Assembly: GCA_020628095.1 (NCBI GenBank)
Contig: JAHDFP010000007.1
Coordinates: forward strand, 97,550-161,549
Reading direction: 5' to 3'
Source of the DNA: Saprospiraceae bacterium
GTDB taxonomy: Bacteria > Bacteroidota > Bacteroidia > Chitinophagales > Saprospiraceae
Length of the DNA stretch: 64,000 bases
Both the position numbers and the translations under genes were made by a program. The notes below the pieces were generated by a model. It saw only the letters and a program-made list of their open reading frames with translations. It made no database searches and had not been told where the DNA came from. Below are positions 37,700 through 46,771 of this stretch, piece by piece. Each line of letters begins with the position of its first letter. Position 1 is the stretch's first letter.

Positions 37700-38055
37700 T
37701 ATAAGTTGTCAAGAATCGCCTTATTCTTTTTGGTAAATTTAGATACGACCATCTCATAAGAATGATCTACCAAGCTCATGATCAGCTTATCGTCCAGACC
37801 ATTCTCGATTTCCACCGTATTCCAATGTTTTTTATTCATGTGAAAACCCCCATATATCTGCGGGTACTTTTCTCTCAACTCTAAGGAATAATCTGGATCA
37901 GCTTTGAGATTAACAGAAGGCACTTCTTTTTCTAATGGAATCAATGCAAACATCTTATCCAGCACCTTGAAGACCAAAGTTTCTCCATCAAAAGGGAAAG
38001 ACTCGCTTGTTCCCTTTTTGCTAAGGCAATATTCTCTTAGTACTTCTACATTCAT
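37699..38055 (-). CDS. MmcQ/YjbR family protein
   Basis: 118 residues of the MmcQ/YjbR fold (CyaY-like), called DNA-binding in databases on structural grounds only. Seen: LREYCLSKKGTSESFPFD, LVFKVLDKMFALI, VNLKADPDYSLELREKYP and NKKHWNTVEI, the family hallmarks. Overlaps trmH by 4 bp and the FAD oxidoreductase by 1 bp. Function unknown. Confidence 0.88.
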   Translation of the reverse strand: MNVEVLREYCLSKKGTSESFPFDGETLVFKVLDKMFALIPLEKEVPSVNLKADPDYSLELREKYPQIYGGFHMNKKHWNTVEIENGLDDKLIMSLVDHSYEMVVSKFTKKNKAILDNL

Positions 38056-38666
38056 TTTCTGTAAGATTGCTTGTGAGTAGAGATATAATGTGAGAAGTAT
38101 CCCTCCCGCAGAGCATCACCTTCACTAATTACCTCGGAGTACATTCCTTTCTCTTTTCTCTGTCGTTGCGCCTCATAGATAGAGACGGCACAGGCTACGG
38201 ATATATTGAGACTTTGTACCATCCCGACTTGTGGGATAATGAAATTTTTGTCAGCACGAGACAATGACTCTGGCGTTATACCTTCATGCTCATTACCAAA
38301 AAGTAATGCGACCTTCTGAGTCATATCCAACTCGTACAGACCTACCGCCTCTTCGTCGAGGTGAGTCGCAAACACCTGATCGTACTTTTTCTCTACGGCA
38401 TCAAAACAGTCATGGACATTATCAAATACATGAACCTGCATCCATTTTTTGACTCCCGTTGACGTCGTATTAAATCTCTGTGATCTACTATTATATAACT
38501 TAGGATCTGTATACAGCACATATATTTCCTGTATGCCTACGGCGTCACAGGATCTAAGGACAGCACCGATATTATGCGGGTCATGGACATTCTCTAATAT
38601 GACAGTCATTTCCTGCCTCGCGGCAGCAACTCTCCGAAATTTTTCTTTGCGCTGATCTGTAATCAA
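38052..38666 (-). CDS. trmH: tRNA (guanosine-2'-O)-methyltransferase TrmH
   Basis: 204 residues, TTG start. SPOUT-class enzyme with the three SpoU motifs: NVHDPHNIGAVLRSCDA (motif 1, catalytic Arg), ALLFGNEHEGIT (motif 2), and MVQSLNISVACAV (motif 3, cofactor knot). The N-terminal extension RRVAAARQEMTVILENV resembles TrmH, which methylates G18 of tRNA, rather than RlmB, which has a longer N-domain. It follows the PBP-like lipoprotein gene by 11 bp. Confidence 0.9.
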   Translation of the reverse strand: MITDQRKEKFRRVAAARQEMTVILENVHDPHNIGAVLRSCDAVGIQEIYVLYTDPKLYNSRSQRFNTTSTGVKKWMQVHVFDNVHDCFDAVEKKYDQVFATHLDEEAVGLYELDMTQKVALLFGNEHEGITPESLSRADKNFIIPQVGMVQSLNISVACAVSIYEAQRQRKEKGMYSEVISEGDALREGYFSHYISTHKQSYRK

Positions 38667-38677
38667 CTCAATATAGA

Positions 38678-40057
38678 TTAGTAAGCCACGAAAGAGTCCT
38701 CCTCAAATTTCAGAATATAAAGATGCCTATTCTGAAAATACTGTATCGTCTTAAATCGATCTCCCTCATCTGGATCGTAGACCTTTTGTACATCGTATTT
38801 AGTTTGTAGTAGGCTGGCTTCGTATTCTTCTGCAAAGTACTGGAACTTCTTACCAAAGTTATTAAGTTGCCTCCCCACGAATAACATCATATCGAAGCCC
38901 TCGTATGCCTCATCGGAAGGGAAATCATTATACATATCATAATAAGTCTGTCTAAATTCTTTGACCTCTGGCAGATTCTTATCCACAAAAGAAGACACAC
39001 AGACGCGCATATTAAGATTGCGGTAATGTTCAAATTTGATATATTCTGATTCTACCAAGATCGGCATTCCATAGAGGACAACTTTATTCAGTCCTTTCTC
39101 TCCAGACAACTTACGAACAGTATTATATACAAAGTCTTCATCTCTTTCTGAAGAGTAATTAGGTAAGACGAATACCGTCGTACGATCATGGTAAAAAATG
39201 CTATCAAAGGCCGTCTCACCGATCATTAAAGAATCTTCTTCTATAAAAAATTCTTTAAAGGGTTTGGACCTGCTATTATTCAGCGCAGCACCTACAGACT
39301 GCATATAATTCATATATCGATTATCTCGCCCATTATTCCGCCCTATGAGAATGACTTGATCGTCCCTGTATTCGGACTTGACGTCCTCTATTATTTTATC
39401 GTATCTGGCTTTCTGACCTTCCATCAGTTGGACATAGAAAGGATTATCCTTTCCTATCTTACTGCTAAATCTCCAAGGTGATATGATAGGTATTTGGTTA
39501 TTTCTGCCAAAATTGGCGGCATTGGCGAGCTGATCACTATCATAAGGACCTATTATGACATCTGCCGCACTGCATTCTCTTAGTTTTTTACCGAAATCAC
39601 CAGAATCAGAATCGTAGACATTGACATCAAGGTTGACACCCTCACTACTTAACTTATCCAAGGCTAATCTGACACCGCTATAATATTGAGTCATTCGCCC
39701 TATCAGCGTGGACTCATTCATGGCATTGCTAAGGTTCTCCTGACCTACACCGAATGGGAAGAACATTCTCACATCATATCGAGAACGCTTATCCATTTCG
39801 AGATCTTCTATGGCTTCGTTATAATCTTTCGTCCTATCTATCTCTGTCCATTGTATGGTATCTACTTTGCCCGTGGCTTTTTGGCCTGCTTTCTTATCAA
39901 GGTTTCCGAGTTTTGGCTTAGGACCAGTTCTTTTCGTTTTTGATTTGGTCACTTTTTTACCACCAGAACATGATGTCAGCAAAAGCACAATTAGTATCCC
40001 TACAAGATAGAATCTATTCCCACTCGATAGTGGCTGGCGGCTTGGTGCTGATATCAT
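38678..40057 (-). CDS. Periplasmic-binding-fold (PBP1) lipoprotein
   Basis: 459 residues from the ATG at 40057; a start further upstream (40099) would overlap guaA by 86 bp. Signal sequence ends in the lipobox LLTSC. After a Lys/Gly-rich linker, residues ~100-455 have the type-1 periplasmic-binding fold of LppC/LivJ-like receptors ([54 protein letters not shown]). No permease or ATPase is adjacent, so it is a solo sensor or envelope-biogenesis factor (LpoA-like possibilities) rather than an ABC transporter receptor. Its first 44 bp lie inside the end of guaA in another frame, implying translational coupling. Confidence 0.8.
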   Translation of the reverse strand: MISAPSRQPLSSGNRFYLVGILIVLLLTSCSGGKKVTKSKTKRTGPKPKLGNLDKKAGQKATGKVDTIQWTEIDRTKDYNEAIEDLEMDKRSRYDVRMFFPFGVGQENLSNAMNESTLIGRMTQYYSGVRLALDKLSSEGVNLDVNVYDSDSGDFGKKLRECSAADVIIGPYDSDQLANAANFGRNNQIPIISPWRFSSKIGKDNPFYVQLMEGQKARYDKIIEDVKSEYRDDQVILIGRNNGRDNRYMNYMQSVGAALNNSRSKPFKEFFIEEDSLMIGETAFDSIFYHDRTTVFVLPNYSSERDEDFVYNTVRKLSGEKGLNKVVLYGMPILVESEYIKFEHYRNLNMRVCVSSFVDKNLPEVKEFRQTYYDMYNDFPSDEAYEGFDMMLFVGRQLNNFGKKFQYFAEEYEASLLQTKYDVQKVYDPDEGDRFKTIQYFQNRHLYILKFEEDSFVAY

Positions 40058-41549
40058 ATACGACTCGATTGATGCCTTTGACTTGGTTGATAATTTCATT
40101 CGATATTTTTCCTAATAATTCATACGGAAGATTAGTCCATTCTGCAGTCATGCCATCTACTGAGTTGACTGCTCGCAGCGCAATAGTATACTCATAAGTC
40201 CTCTCATCACCCATTACTCCAACGGATTTAACAGGTAATAAAATTGTACCTGCTTGCCATACTTTGTCATACCATCCCGATGATTTAAGATTACTGATAT
40301 ATATGTGATCGGCTTCTTGATTGAGACGCAGCTTTTCTTCGGTGATTTCGCCTAGGATTCTTATCGCCATACCTGGACCAGGGAATGGGTGTCGACCTAT
40401 AAAATCTTGACTTAGGCCTAAAGACCTACCTACTTGTCTGACCTCATCTTTAAATAACCGATTGAGAGGTTCTACTATTTTGAGATTGAGCTTATCGGGT
40501 AATCCACCGACATTATGATGTGATTTGATTGTCGCTGAAGGGCCTTTGACAGAGACGGACTCAATGACATCTGGATATATGGTACCTTGACCTAACCAGA
40601 CCACGTCTTCCATTTGATTAGCAACTTTTTCAAATACTTCTATAAATACCCGCCCTATAACCTTTCTCTTCTGCTCTGGATCAGAGACGCCAGATAATTC
40701 GCTCAGAAAGTCCTGACTTGCATCGACTCCGCGTACATTGATACCTAAGTCTTTATATGAATCTAATACCTCCTCAAACTCGTTCTTACGCAATAGTCCG
40801 TTATTAATAAATACTCCTGTCAACTGGTCTCCTACGGCCTCCTTGAGCAACATCGCAGCGACTGTAGAATCTACCCCGCCTGATAGTCCCAGGATGACCC
40901 TATCCTTTCCTATTTTCTGCCTAAGATCTTCGACGGTAGAATCTATGAAAGAATCAGGCGTCCAATCTTTAGCACAGCCTGCCACCGCGGTTACAAAATT
41001 ATTGAGCACCTTTTGCCCCTCCAGACTATGCGTCACCTCAGGGTGAAACTGAAGACCATAGAAAGGACAATTAAACTGACCTGCTTTGGATTTATAAATA
41101 GCAACAGGTATCGACTCAGTACTAGACAATATCTCAAAGTGATCCGATAACTGAGCTATGGTATCGGCATGAGACATCCATACCTGAGACTCTTTTACAC
41201 CCTCGGTGATGCGGTCGCCTGTATCCACTTGGATATTAGCTTTGCCGTATTCACGCTTATCCGATTTCTCTACACGACCACCAAAATTTTTGGCTGCTAA
41301 CTGCGCACCATAGCATATACCCAGAGTCGGCTTATGCGCTAACAACCTATCAACATCCAAAGACAAGTTATCCTGATCATTAACCGAAAAAGGGCTACCT
41401 GATAGGATATAGGCTTTGATACTGGGGTCATCGTGATTAATGGGGGTATTGTAGGGATGAATCTCAGAGTACACGCCTAACTCTCTAAGCCTTCGTGCTA
41501 TGAGTTGAGTGTATTGAGACCCAAAGTCGAATATTATTATCTTCTCCAT
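40014..41549 (-). CDS. guaA: GMP synthase (glutamine-hydrolysing)
   Basis: 511 residues. N-terminal class I amidotransferase with the nucleophile Cys in LGICYGAQL and the His in [14 protein letters not shown]-pyrophosphatase domain with the P-loop [16 protein letters not shown]-terminal dimerisation domain ending PPATIEWE. Converts XMP to GMP. The 5' side has a TATCTTTG -7 element (41558-41565) ending 9 bp before the ATG. Confidence 0.98.
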   Translation of the reverse strand: MEKIIIFDFGSQYTQLIARRLRELGVYSEIHPYNTPINHDDPSIKAYILSGSPFSVNDQDNLSLDVDRLLAHKPTLGICYGAQLAAKNFGGRVEKSDKREYGKANIQVDTGDRITEGVKESQVWMSHADTIAQLSDHFEILSSTESIPVAIYKSKAGQFNCPFYGLQFHPEVTHSLEGQKVLNNFVTAVAGCAKDWTPDSFIDSTVEDLRQKIGKDRVILGLSGGVDSTVAAMLLKEAVGDQLTGVFINNGLLRKNEFEEVLDSYKDLGINVRGVDASQDFLSELSGVSDPEQKRKVIGRVFIEVFEKVANQMEDVVWLGQGTIYPDVIESVSVKGPSATIKSHHNVGGLPDKLNLKIVEPLNRLFKDEVRQVGRSLGLSQDFIGRHPFPGPGMAIRILGEITEEKLRLNQEADHIYISNLKSSGWYDKVWQAGTILLPVKSVGVMGDERTYEYTIALRAVNSVDGMTAEWTNLPYELLGKISNEIINQVKGINRVVYDISTKPPATIEWE

Positions 41550-41557
41550 GAAGCAAT

Positions 41558-41565
41558 CAAAGATA
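41558..41565 (-). promoter_or_regulatory. -7 promoter element of guaA
   Basis: On the minus strand, TATCTTTG is a full match to TAnnTTTG, 9 bp before the guaA ATG. No TTTG lies 19 bp upstream, so the -33 element is weak or absent. The leader would be only a few bases. Confidence 0.35.
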
Positions 41566-41612
41566 AAAAGTATATCGCTGTCCAGTGCTCATATAGGGAT
41601 ATATAAAAACGA

Positions 41613-41642
41613 AAATGCCCTCTCAACAAGTGAGAAGGCATT
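41613..41642 (-). terminator. Rho-independent terminator of the small OmpA-like gene
   Basis: On the minus strand AATGCC-T-TCTCA / TGAGA-G-GGCATT forms a 12-bp stem with one mismatch and a 5-nt loop, followed by a U-rich tract TTTTCGTTTTTAT. It separates the 41678 gene from guaA, which is transcribed in the same direction. Confidence 0.75.
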
Positions 41643-41677
41643 CATTTTATGTATAAATAATACTTGAGTTTGTATTA

Positions 41678-42271
41678 TTATTTTTTCAATAATAGTGACA
41701 CCATACCGTGATCTTCTGGATTACCACCTTCCACTATCGTGGTTAAGATGACATTAGAGGCAATACCTAAAGACTCCAGATACTCCTTGATCGTTTTTAT
41801 TCTCCCTTCCGCCAAGTTCTTACCATTGGCATCTAAAGACTTATGCGTGCAAGATAACTGTATGGATTCTGCCTCGCCAGATTTTATTTTATTGGCAAAT
41901 TGGTTAATGACTTTCTTGTTAGAGTCTGACAAGGTCGTGACACCTCCATCATAGCTGAACTTGTAATCCGAATTAACTTTAATATCAGTGACAGCCCTAT
42001 TCTTGATGATATCTGACGTTGCGTCTGCCACATCCTGAGTCGGTCTATCCGTATTATTGCCTAATCTCGGTGCGACGCGCTGGAATATATCCGAAGTCTC
42101 TTTTTCGTATCCGTCCATGTGGTTAGGGACTTCCTCAAAGACTGCCGTCACATTACCAGAATCAACGGTAGCTTTAGTGGGGACACCGTTAATTAATAAA
42201 ATTTCTTGTGCAAAAGTGCACGTTGTTAGCAATGCTAATATAACAGTGCTAAAAATGGGTTTTGAAATCAT
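41678..42271 (-). CDS. Secreted OmpA-like periplasmic protein
   Basis: 197 residues from the ATG at 42271 (a TTG lies three codons upstream). N-terminal signal peptide, cleavage after TFA (about residue 22). The C-terminal ~95 residues (LSDSNKKVINQFANKIKSG... NLAEGRIKTIKEYLESLGI) have the spacing of an OmpA/MotB domain, but the motif that binds diaminopimelate is degenerate (no clear NRRVE), so peptidoglycan binding is uncertain. It is monocistronic, ending in a strong terminator. Confidence 0.7.
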   Translation of the reverse strand: MISKPIFSTVILALLTTCTFAQEILLINGVPTKATVDSGNVTAVFEEVPNHMDGYEKETSDIFQRVAPRLGNNTDRPTQDVADATSDIIKNRAVTDIKVNSDYKFSYDGGVTTLSDSNKKVINQFANKIKSGEAESIQLSCTHKSLDANGKNLAEGRIKTIKEYLESLGIASNVILTTIVEGGNPEDHGMVSLLLKK

Positions 42272-42418
42272 GGGTAACAATTTTCGAATTAAAAATTTTA
42301 AACCAACAAACTTTTCTTAAAAGGTATTTTAACTCGTTAAATCACTATAATTCGCATGGGACTGATCTAAATTTCTTTAAATCATATACAAGTATTAGTA
42401 ATAAAACGTTAAAATGTC

Positions 42419-42447
42419 AATTTTCTGCTAGTTGTTAACAGAAAATT
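42419..42447 (-). terminator. AT-rich hairpin downstream of nusB
   Basis: AATTTTCTG (42419-42427) and CAGAAAATT (42439-42447) form a perfect 9-bp stem with an 11-nt loop 40 bp after the nusB stop. The following T-tract is weak, so this is a modest terminator call. Confidence 0.4.
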
Positions 42448-42485
42448 TAGTGTAATACTGCTGTTGGATGGGAGATTTCAGGGTT

Positions 42486-43421
42486 TTACCCTATAAGACC
42501 GCGCCCTTCTTTATTCATTTTTCCTTGGGATTCGAGGTCTTTCATGAGTTTATCTAATACACCATTGATAAATTCTTTGCTTTTTATCGTACTATATTGT
42601 TTGCCTAATTCCACATATTCATTAAGCGAAACTTTCGCAGGAATAGTTGGAAAATTAAGCATTTCGCAGACAGCCAATTGTAATAACAAAGTATCCACTA
42701 TCGCCAGTCGCTCATGATCCCAGTTTTCTAATACTGGGATTATATGTTCCATGAGTTCGTCCTTCTGGTTGATTGTATTTCTCAATAAGGTCTTACCAAA
42801 TTCCTGAACTGTTTCGTCCTCTGGTAAAAACTCAGCAAATAGTTTTTTGTTTTCCGTCGGAAGCTCTTTCAGGTATTTTTTGACAGCGCCTACAACTAAT
42901 GACTTATCATCGTACCAGTTATAATATACATCTTCCAACATTTCGTTGAAATACTCATGCTGACGACAAAATCTATACAGTTCTAATAGTATCTCAAGGG
43001 TATCTTCTTTAGAATTATCCTCTGTTATAAAGGATTTGTACTCTTCCTTCTTTGCAAACTCTTCGTAAATCTTCTGAGTATACTCTTTGTTATAGCACTC
43101 TTCAAATTTTAGAGACTTATACTTTTTTTGCAAGTCTCTGTTAGATACCATATCCTGAATCAGATCATTAGAATATAGCTTATCAGTAAATAATTTATCA
43201 TAATCAGATGGTAAGTGCTTGGCTCTTCTTTTCTTGAGATCGTTGCTTGAGAATTGGGTAACCTGCTCTATGATGAACAAATTGAACAAGAATAACTCGT
43301 AACTATGCTCGATCTTATCATCGTAACTTTTGAGCACTTCCCTACCCTTGAGCGCTTCATCTCTATCTAAGGCATACAATAACTGCATAGCCTTCACTCT
43401 GACACTTCTTCTACTTAACAT
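42486..43421 (-). CDS. nusB: Transcription antitermination factor NusB
   Basis: 311 residues, about twice the length of E. coli NusB but usual for Bacteroidota, where a helical region is inserted between the N-terminal and C-terminal parts of the fold. Seen: LSRRSVRVKAMQLLYALDRDE at the start and WDHERLAIVDTLLLQLAV, TIPAKVSLNEYVELGKQYS, EFINGVLDKL at the end. Binds boxA RNA with NusE to support rRNA transcription. The gene stands alone with 120 bp of AT-rich upstream DNA that shows no clear promoter motif. Confidence 0.93.
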   Translation of the reverse strand: MLSRRSVRVKAMQLLYALDRDEALKGREVLKSYDDKIEHSYELFLFNLFIIEQVTQFSSNDLKKRRAKHLPSDYDKLFTDKLYSNDLIQDMVSNRDLQKKYKSLKFEECYNKEYTQKIYEEFAKKEEYKSFITEDNSKEDTLEILLELYRFCRQHEYFNEMLEDVYYNWYDDKSLVVGAVKKYLKELPTENKKLFAEFLPEDETVQEFGKTLLRNTINQKDELMEHIIPVLENWDHERLAIVDTLLLQLAVCEMLNFPTIPAKVSLNEYVELGKQYSTIKSKEFINGVLDKLMKDLESQGKMNKEGRGLIG

Positions 43422-43542
43422 CTAACACAAACTTTTCCATGTTATGAGAAATTATTGATTGCAAACAAATTACTATTGAAAAAAATCTAAATATTACTAT
43501 AAATACTAATATGTAAATATAATACTTTTTGATTTACGCGCA

Positions 43543-44193
43543 CTATACCTCGATGCTCTTTCTTTTATTTTTTACTTTCTGGTACTGCTCCAGTATCAAT
43601 TGGATGTTAGAATACATTTCCTCTCCTGACTTTATCAGTTTTTGAGGTTTCATCCATTTGGCAATTTCTATATCTTCCTCAACCTGAGGTAATAGTGATT
43701 GCTTATGCGTCCTCATGTGATACCAATGTGATCTTTTGATGGCTCTTACGCCCGATTTCAGCTTATAAGTATGATAGGTTTTACCTATTTTTTCGATAAT
43801 GGATAAGTCTTCTACGCCTGTCTCCTCTTCTACCTCACGGATTGCGGCTTCTCTTTTGGTCTCATCCACTTCTATTTTACCTTTCGGCAAATCCCAAAAT
43901 CCTCTTCTATGTATAAATAACACTTGTCCTTGCTCATTCTCTACGATTCCTCCCCCAGCATCTATTATCCTGAACAATGATTTGAAGTCTTGCCACAGCT
44001 TTTTTATATCACTATGGTATATCGAGATGCTATCATATCGATTTGTCTTTTCCAGCATATCAATATAATTAAGTAGCATCTTAGTTTTACCTGAGTAAGG
44101 CGAATGCAAAACGCCATCTTTATGCTTGCCCTGCTTGACCGTATCTGGTGTACATAGCGTGAGCAAATTCTCATTTACGTATATTTTGTACAT
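43543..44193 (-). CDS. Nudix hydrolase
   Basis: 216 residues from the MYKIY Met at 44193, where homologues usually start; earlier Met codons at 44202 and 44265 would run into the divergent gene. An N-terminal ~70-residue domain precedes the Nudix domain, whose box is GKIEVDETKREAAIREVEEE (GX5EX7REUXEEXGU pattern; followed by TGVED). WDLPKGK precedes it. Substrate unknown; Bacteroidota proteins of this kind often sit divergent from pyrE, as here. The start codons of the two genes are only about 20 bp apart. Confidence 0.85.
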   Translation of the reverse strand: MYKIYVNENLLTLCTPDTVKQGKHKDGVLHSPYSGKTKMLLNYIDMLEKTNRYDSISIYHSDIKKLWQDFKSLFRIIDAGGGIVENEQGQVLFIHRRGFWDLPKGKIEVDETKREAAIREVEEETGVEDLSIIEKIGKTYHTYKLKSGVRAIKRSHWYHMRTHKQSLLPQVEEDIEIAKWMKPQKLIKSGEEMYSNIQLILEQYQKVKNKRKSIEV

Positions 44194-44212
44194 TTGCCGC
44201 ATTACAATATAT

Positions 44213-44836
44213 ATGGGTACGTTAGCCTCAGAAGTCGCTTTTCTTTTTCTCCAATCTGATACCATAAAATTACAACCAAAAAGTCCATTTACATCTACAT
44301 CTGGACTAAAAAGACCTATACAAATAGATCAGGCTCTAGTATCTAAGGATCCCAAATTAAAGACCTCTCTTAAGACAGCTATAAAAAGCAAGCTATTCGC
44401 ATTCGGAGGTTATCAAAAAGTTATCGGGCCCTCCTATATGACAGATTATCTGGACCAACCCGTATTGTCCATATCGGAAATTAAAAAAGAAAAAGAACCA
44501 GTGTTAAAAGGCTCCAAAGTTTTAATACTTAAAAGTTTTGTTGGGTCTGGAAAGCGCAGCATGGAGACTTGCCAAATCGTTAAAGATAAAGGTGGAGAAG
44601 TCGCAGGAATGTTGGCTTTGTTCAGCTTTGGCTTGGATATTGCGAATAGAAAATTTACGGACAACAAAATTCCTTTTGATGCATTGACCAATTATCCGAC
44701 ATTACTAAGGTCAGCAATAAAGCACCAATTCATAAATAAAGAAGATTTGGCTTCCTTAGAAGCCTGGATTAGTGACCCAAAATCATGGTCACAACATTAT
44801 ATAGACACAGCAATACACAATGAAAATTATCAATAA
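44213..44836 (+). CDS. Degenerate orotate phosphoribosyltransferase-like protein
   Basis: 207 residues from the ATG at 44213. Fold-wide similarity to PyrE: N-terminal FLFLQSDTIKLQPKSPFTSTSG and C-terminal GGEVAGMLALFSFGLDIANRKF, LTNYPTLLRSAI and LEAWISDPKSW. The PRPP-binding motif, normally VVVIEDLISTGKSS, reads VLILKSFVGSGKRS (K107, S108 replace the Glu-Asp pair), and the KxxKxHG catalytic loop region is replaced by SEIKKEKEPV with a contracted middle. Probably not active as a transferase; perhaps a regulatory or inactive paralogue, unless another pyrE copy does the work. Overlaps the M42 gene by 17 bp. Confidence 0.75.
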   Translation: MGTLASEVAFLFLQSDTIKLQPKSPFTSTSGLKRPIQIDQALVSKDPKLKTSLKTAIKSKLFAFGGYQKVIGPSYMTDYLDQPVLSISEIKKEKEPVLKGSKVLILKSFVGSGKRSMETCQIVKDKGGEVAGMLALFSFGLDIANRKFTDNKIPFDALTNYPTLLRSAIKHQFINKEDLASLEAWISDPKSWSQHYIDTAIHNENYQ

Positions 44837-45899
44837 GACATCTGAGAAATTTCTTTATAAATATCTAAACGCGACATCACCTACAAGCTATGAAGCAGAG
44901 GGTCAGAAGATATGGATGGACTACGTCAACCAATTCGTAGATGAATCCTATCTGGATGATTATGGCACAGCCTATGGTGTTATCAATCCAGGACAATCCT
45001 ACAAAGTCGTCATAGAAGCCCATGCAGATGAGATTGCTTGGTATGTCAATTATATCTCTGATGACGGATATATCAATGTTATAAGAAACGGAGGATCAGA
45101 CCATATCATAGCACCATCCAAAAGGGTAAATATTCATACTAAAAATGGTCCTGTCAAAGGGGTATTCGGTTGGCCAGCTATCCATGTCCGCAGAGGAAAG
45201 GATGCCAATCTAGCACCTAAGCTAGAAAACATATTTATTGATGTGGGGGCATCGGATAAAGATGGTGTCTTAAAGATGGGCATACATGTGGGTTGCATTG
45301 TCACTTTCGATGATGAACTCTCTAAACTGAATAAGTCATGGTACGTCGGCAAAGCCCTAGATAATAAGATGGGTGGATTTTGTATAGCCGAAGTAGCCCG
45401 ACTCGTCAAAAAAATGAAGAAAAAACTACCTTATTCTCTATACATCGTCAATGCCGTACAAGAAGAAATAGGACTAAGAGGTGCTGAAATGATAGCACAC
45501 CGTATCAAACCTGACGTGGCCATAGTTACTGATGTTACACATGATACAACAGCACCCTTATACAAAGCCAAAGAACAGGGCGACCTCAAAGGTGGTGACG
45601 GTCCAGTACTGACCTACTCCCCTGCAGTACATAATAAGTTGCTTAATCTGATTATAGATACAGCCACGAAGAAAAAGATTCCTTTTCAACGTTCCGCTTC
45701 ATCAAGGTCGACAGGAACAGATACAGATGCTTTCGCTTATTCTAATCAAGGTGTCCCGTCGGCATTGATTTCTTTACCACTTAAGTATATGCATACTACT
45801 GTCGAGATGGCGCACCATGATGACATCGAGAATGTAACGCGCCTGATATACGAGAGCTTACTAAACATCAAAAAGAACCATAACTTCAAATATTTCTAA
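44820..45899 (+). CDS. M42 family aminopeptidase/endoglucanase-type metallopeptidase
   Basis: 359 residues. Binuclear-zinc M42 fold: ligands seen in EAHADEIAW, ALDNKMGG, VQEEIGLRGAE (catalytic Glu pair), TDVTHD and LKYMHTTVEM. Cytoplasmic aminopeptidase, probably forming a large dodecameric complex. It starts inside the end of the PyrE-like gene, 17 bp of overlap, and its stop shares one base with the next gene (TAATG), so three genes are translationally coupled. Confidence 0.9.
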   Translation: MKIINKTSEKFLYKYLNATSPTSYEAEGQKIWMDYVNQFVDESYLDDYGTAYGVINPGQSYKVVIEAHADEIAWYVNYISDDGYINVIRNGGSDHIIAPSKRVNIHTKNGPVKGVFGWPAIHVRRGKDANLAPKLENIFIDVGASDKDGVLKMGIHVGCIVTFDDELSKLNKSWYVGKALDNKMGGFCIAEVARLVKKMKKKLPYSLYIVNAVQEEIGLRGAEMIAHRIKPDVAIVTDVTHDTTAPLYKAKEQGDLKGGDGPVLTYSPAVHNKLLNLIIDTATKKKIPFQRSASSRSTGTDTDAFAYSNQGVPSALISLPLKYMHTTVEMAHHDDIENVTRLIYESLLNIKKNHNFKYF

Positions 45900-46771
45900 T
45901 GCTCTCAAGAACTTATCTCAATAAGTTCTTAGATGTTTATATCTATAGCAGTCTGCATATATCCGTGGTTGCGACTTTATTCGCGACTGAGCTTTCTTTT
46001 GTCCTCAATATTGCGATAGATTACAAATACTTGCTTTTTGTATTTACCTCTACTTTATTAGTCTATTCGGTTCATAAGATCATAGGGCTTAATAAAACGA
46101 GTGAAGATCATATCCTTGGCCGTTACTCTATGATTCTATCATTGAGACCTCTTATTATATTGATCGCCTTTCTATCCTTTATTGGTTTGGCTCTTCTCAG
46201 TTATAGTCTTTTAAGCAAGCTATTTATTGCTTTTATGATGCCTATTGGATTGGTTTCTATATTATATGTCATTCCTCTTTTCGCCAAAAAAAGACTGAGA
46301 GACTTTGCCTATATCAAAATATTTCTCATTGCGATGGTGTGGGCATATATTGGCTTTTGGAGTTATATAAATAAAGACGGTATTAGAGTTAGCTTTCTGG
46401 TTTTTTTAGCCTTGTTTTTGGAGCGGTATTTCTATATCATGGCTGTCACTATCCCATTTGACATCAGGGATAAAGAGATAGACTCACTTAATAGAGTGAG
46501 GACTCTAGCCACTTACTATAGTAAAGACCAACTAAGAATTATGATTGTTGCTCTTTTGATACTATCTGCATCGATCTGGAGTCTTCTTTTTGCTTATGGC
46601 ACAATAGCGCTTCCCATCTTAATATTGATAATACTGACTCTTCTATTGTCTTATAAAGCCATCTCTGTCTCTTGTGACAAATCTGATGACAGATATTTCA
46701 GCGGATTACTCGATGGCATGATTGGCCTCCGTTCCTTAATTATTATTGGCGGATATTACTTTTTATCATAG
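45899..46771 (+). CDS. UbiA-like integral membrane protein
   Basis: 290 residues, about eight transmembrane helices, UbiA-like. A second Asp-rich loop is recognisable (FDIRDKEIDSLNRVRTLATY), but the first (NxxxDxxxD) is not: the corresponding segment reads TLLVYSVHKIIGLNK. Prenyl transfer is therefore doubtful. It is the last gene of the pyrE-like/M42 unit and its end overlaps trmD convergently by 16 bp. A related protein with the full motifs, menA, is at 29043. Confidence 0.65.
   Translation: MLSRTYLNKFLDVYIYSSLHISVVATLFATELSFVLNIAIDYKYLLFVFTSTLLVYSVHKIIGLNKTSEDHILGRYSMILSLRPLIILIAFLSFIGLALLSYSLLSKLFIAFMMPIGLVSILYVIPLFAKKRLRDFAYIKIFLIAMVWAYIGFWSYINKDGIRVSFLVFLALFLERYFYIMAVTIPFDIRDKEIDSLNRVRTLATYYSKDQLRIMIVALLILSASIWSLLFAYGTIALPILILIILTLLLSYKAISVSCDKSDDRYFSGLLDGMIGLRSLIIIGGYYFLS

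Noticed and set aside
38678..40099. Longer start of the PBP-fold lipoprotein at 40099
   Set aside because: It would overlap guaA by 86 bp and add residues in front of a complete signal sequence.
42480..42492. AGGG-TTTT-ACCCT hairpin at the nusB stop
   Set aside because: The stem is only four or five base pairs, spans the stop codon and has no T run; the hairpin at 42419-42447 is the better terminator candidate.
44126..44212. Upstream extension of the pyrE-like gene to 44126
   Set aside because: The extension is antisense to the Nudix N-terminus and unlike any PyrE; the ATG at 44213 gives the normal start of the family.
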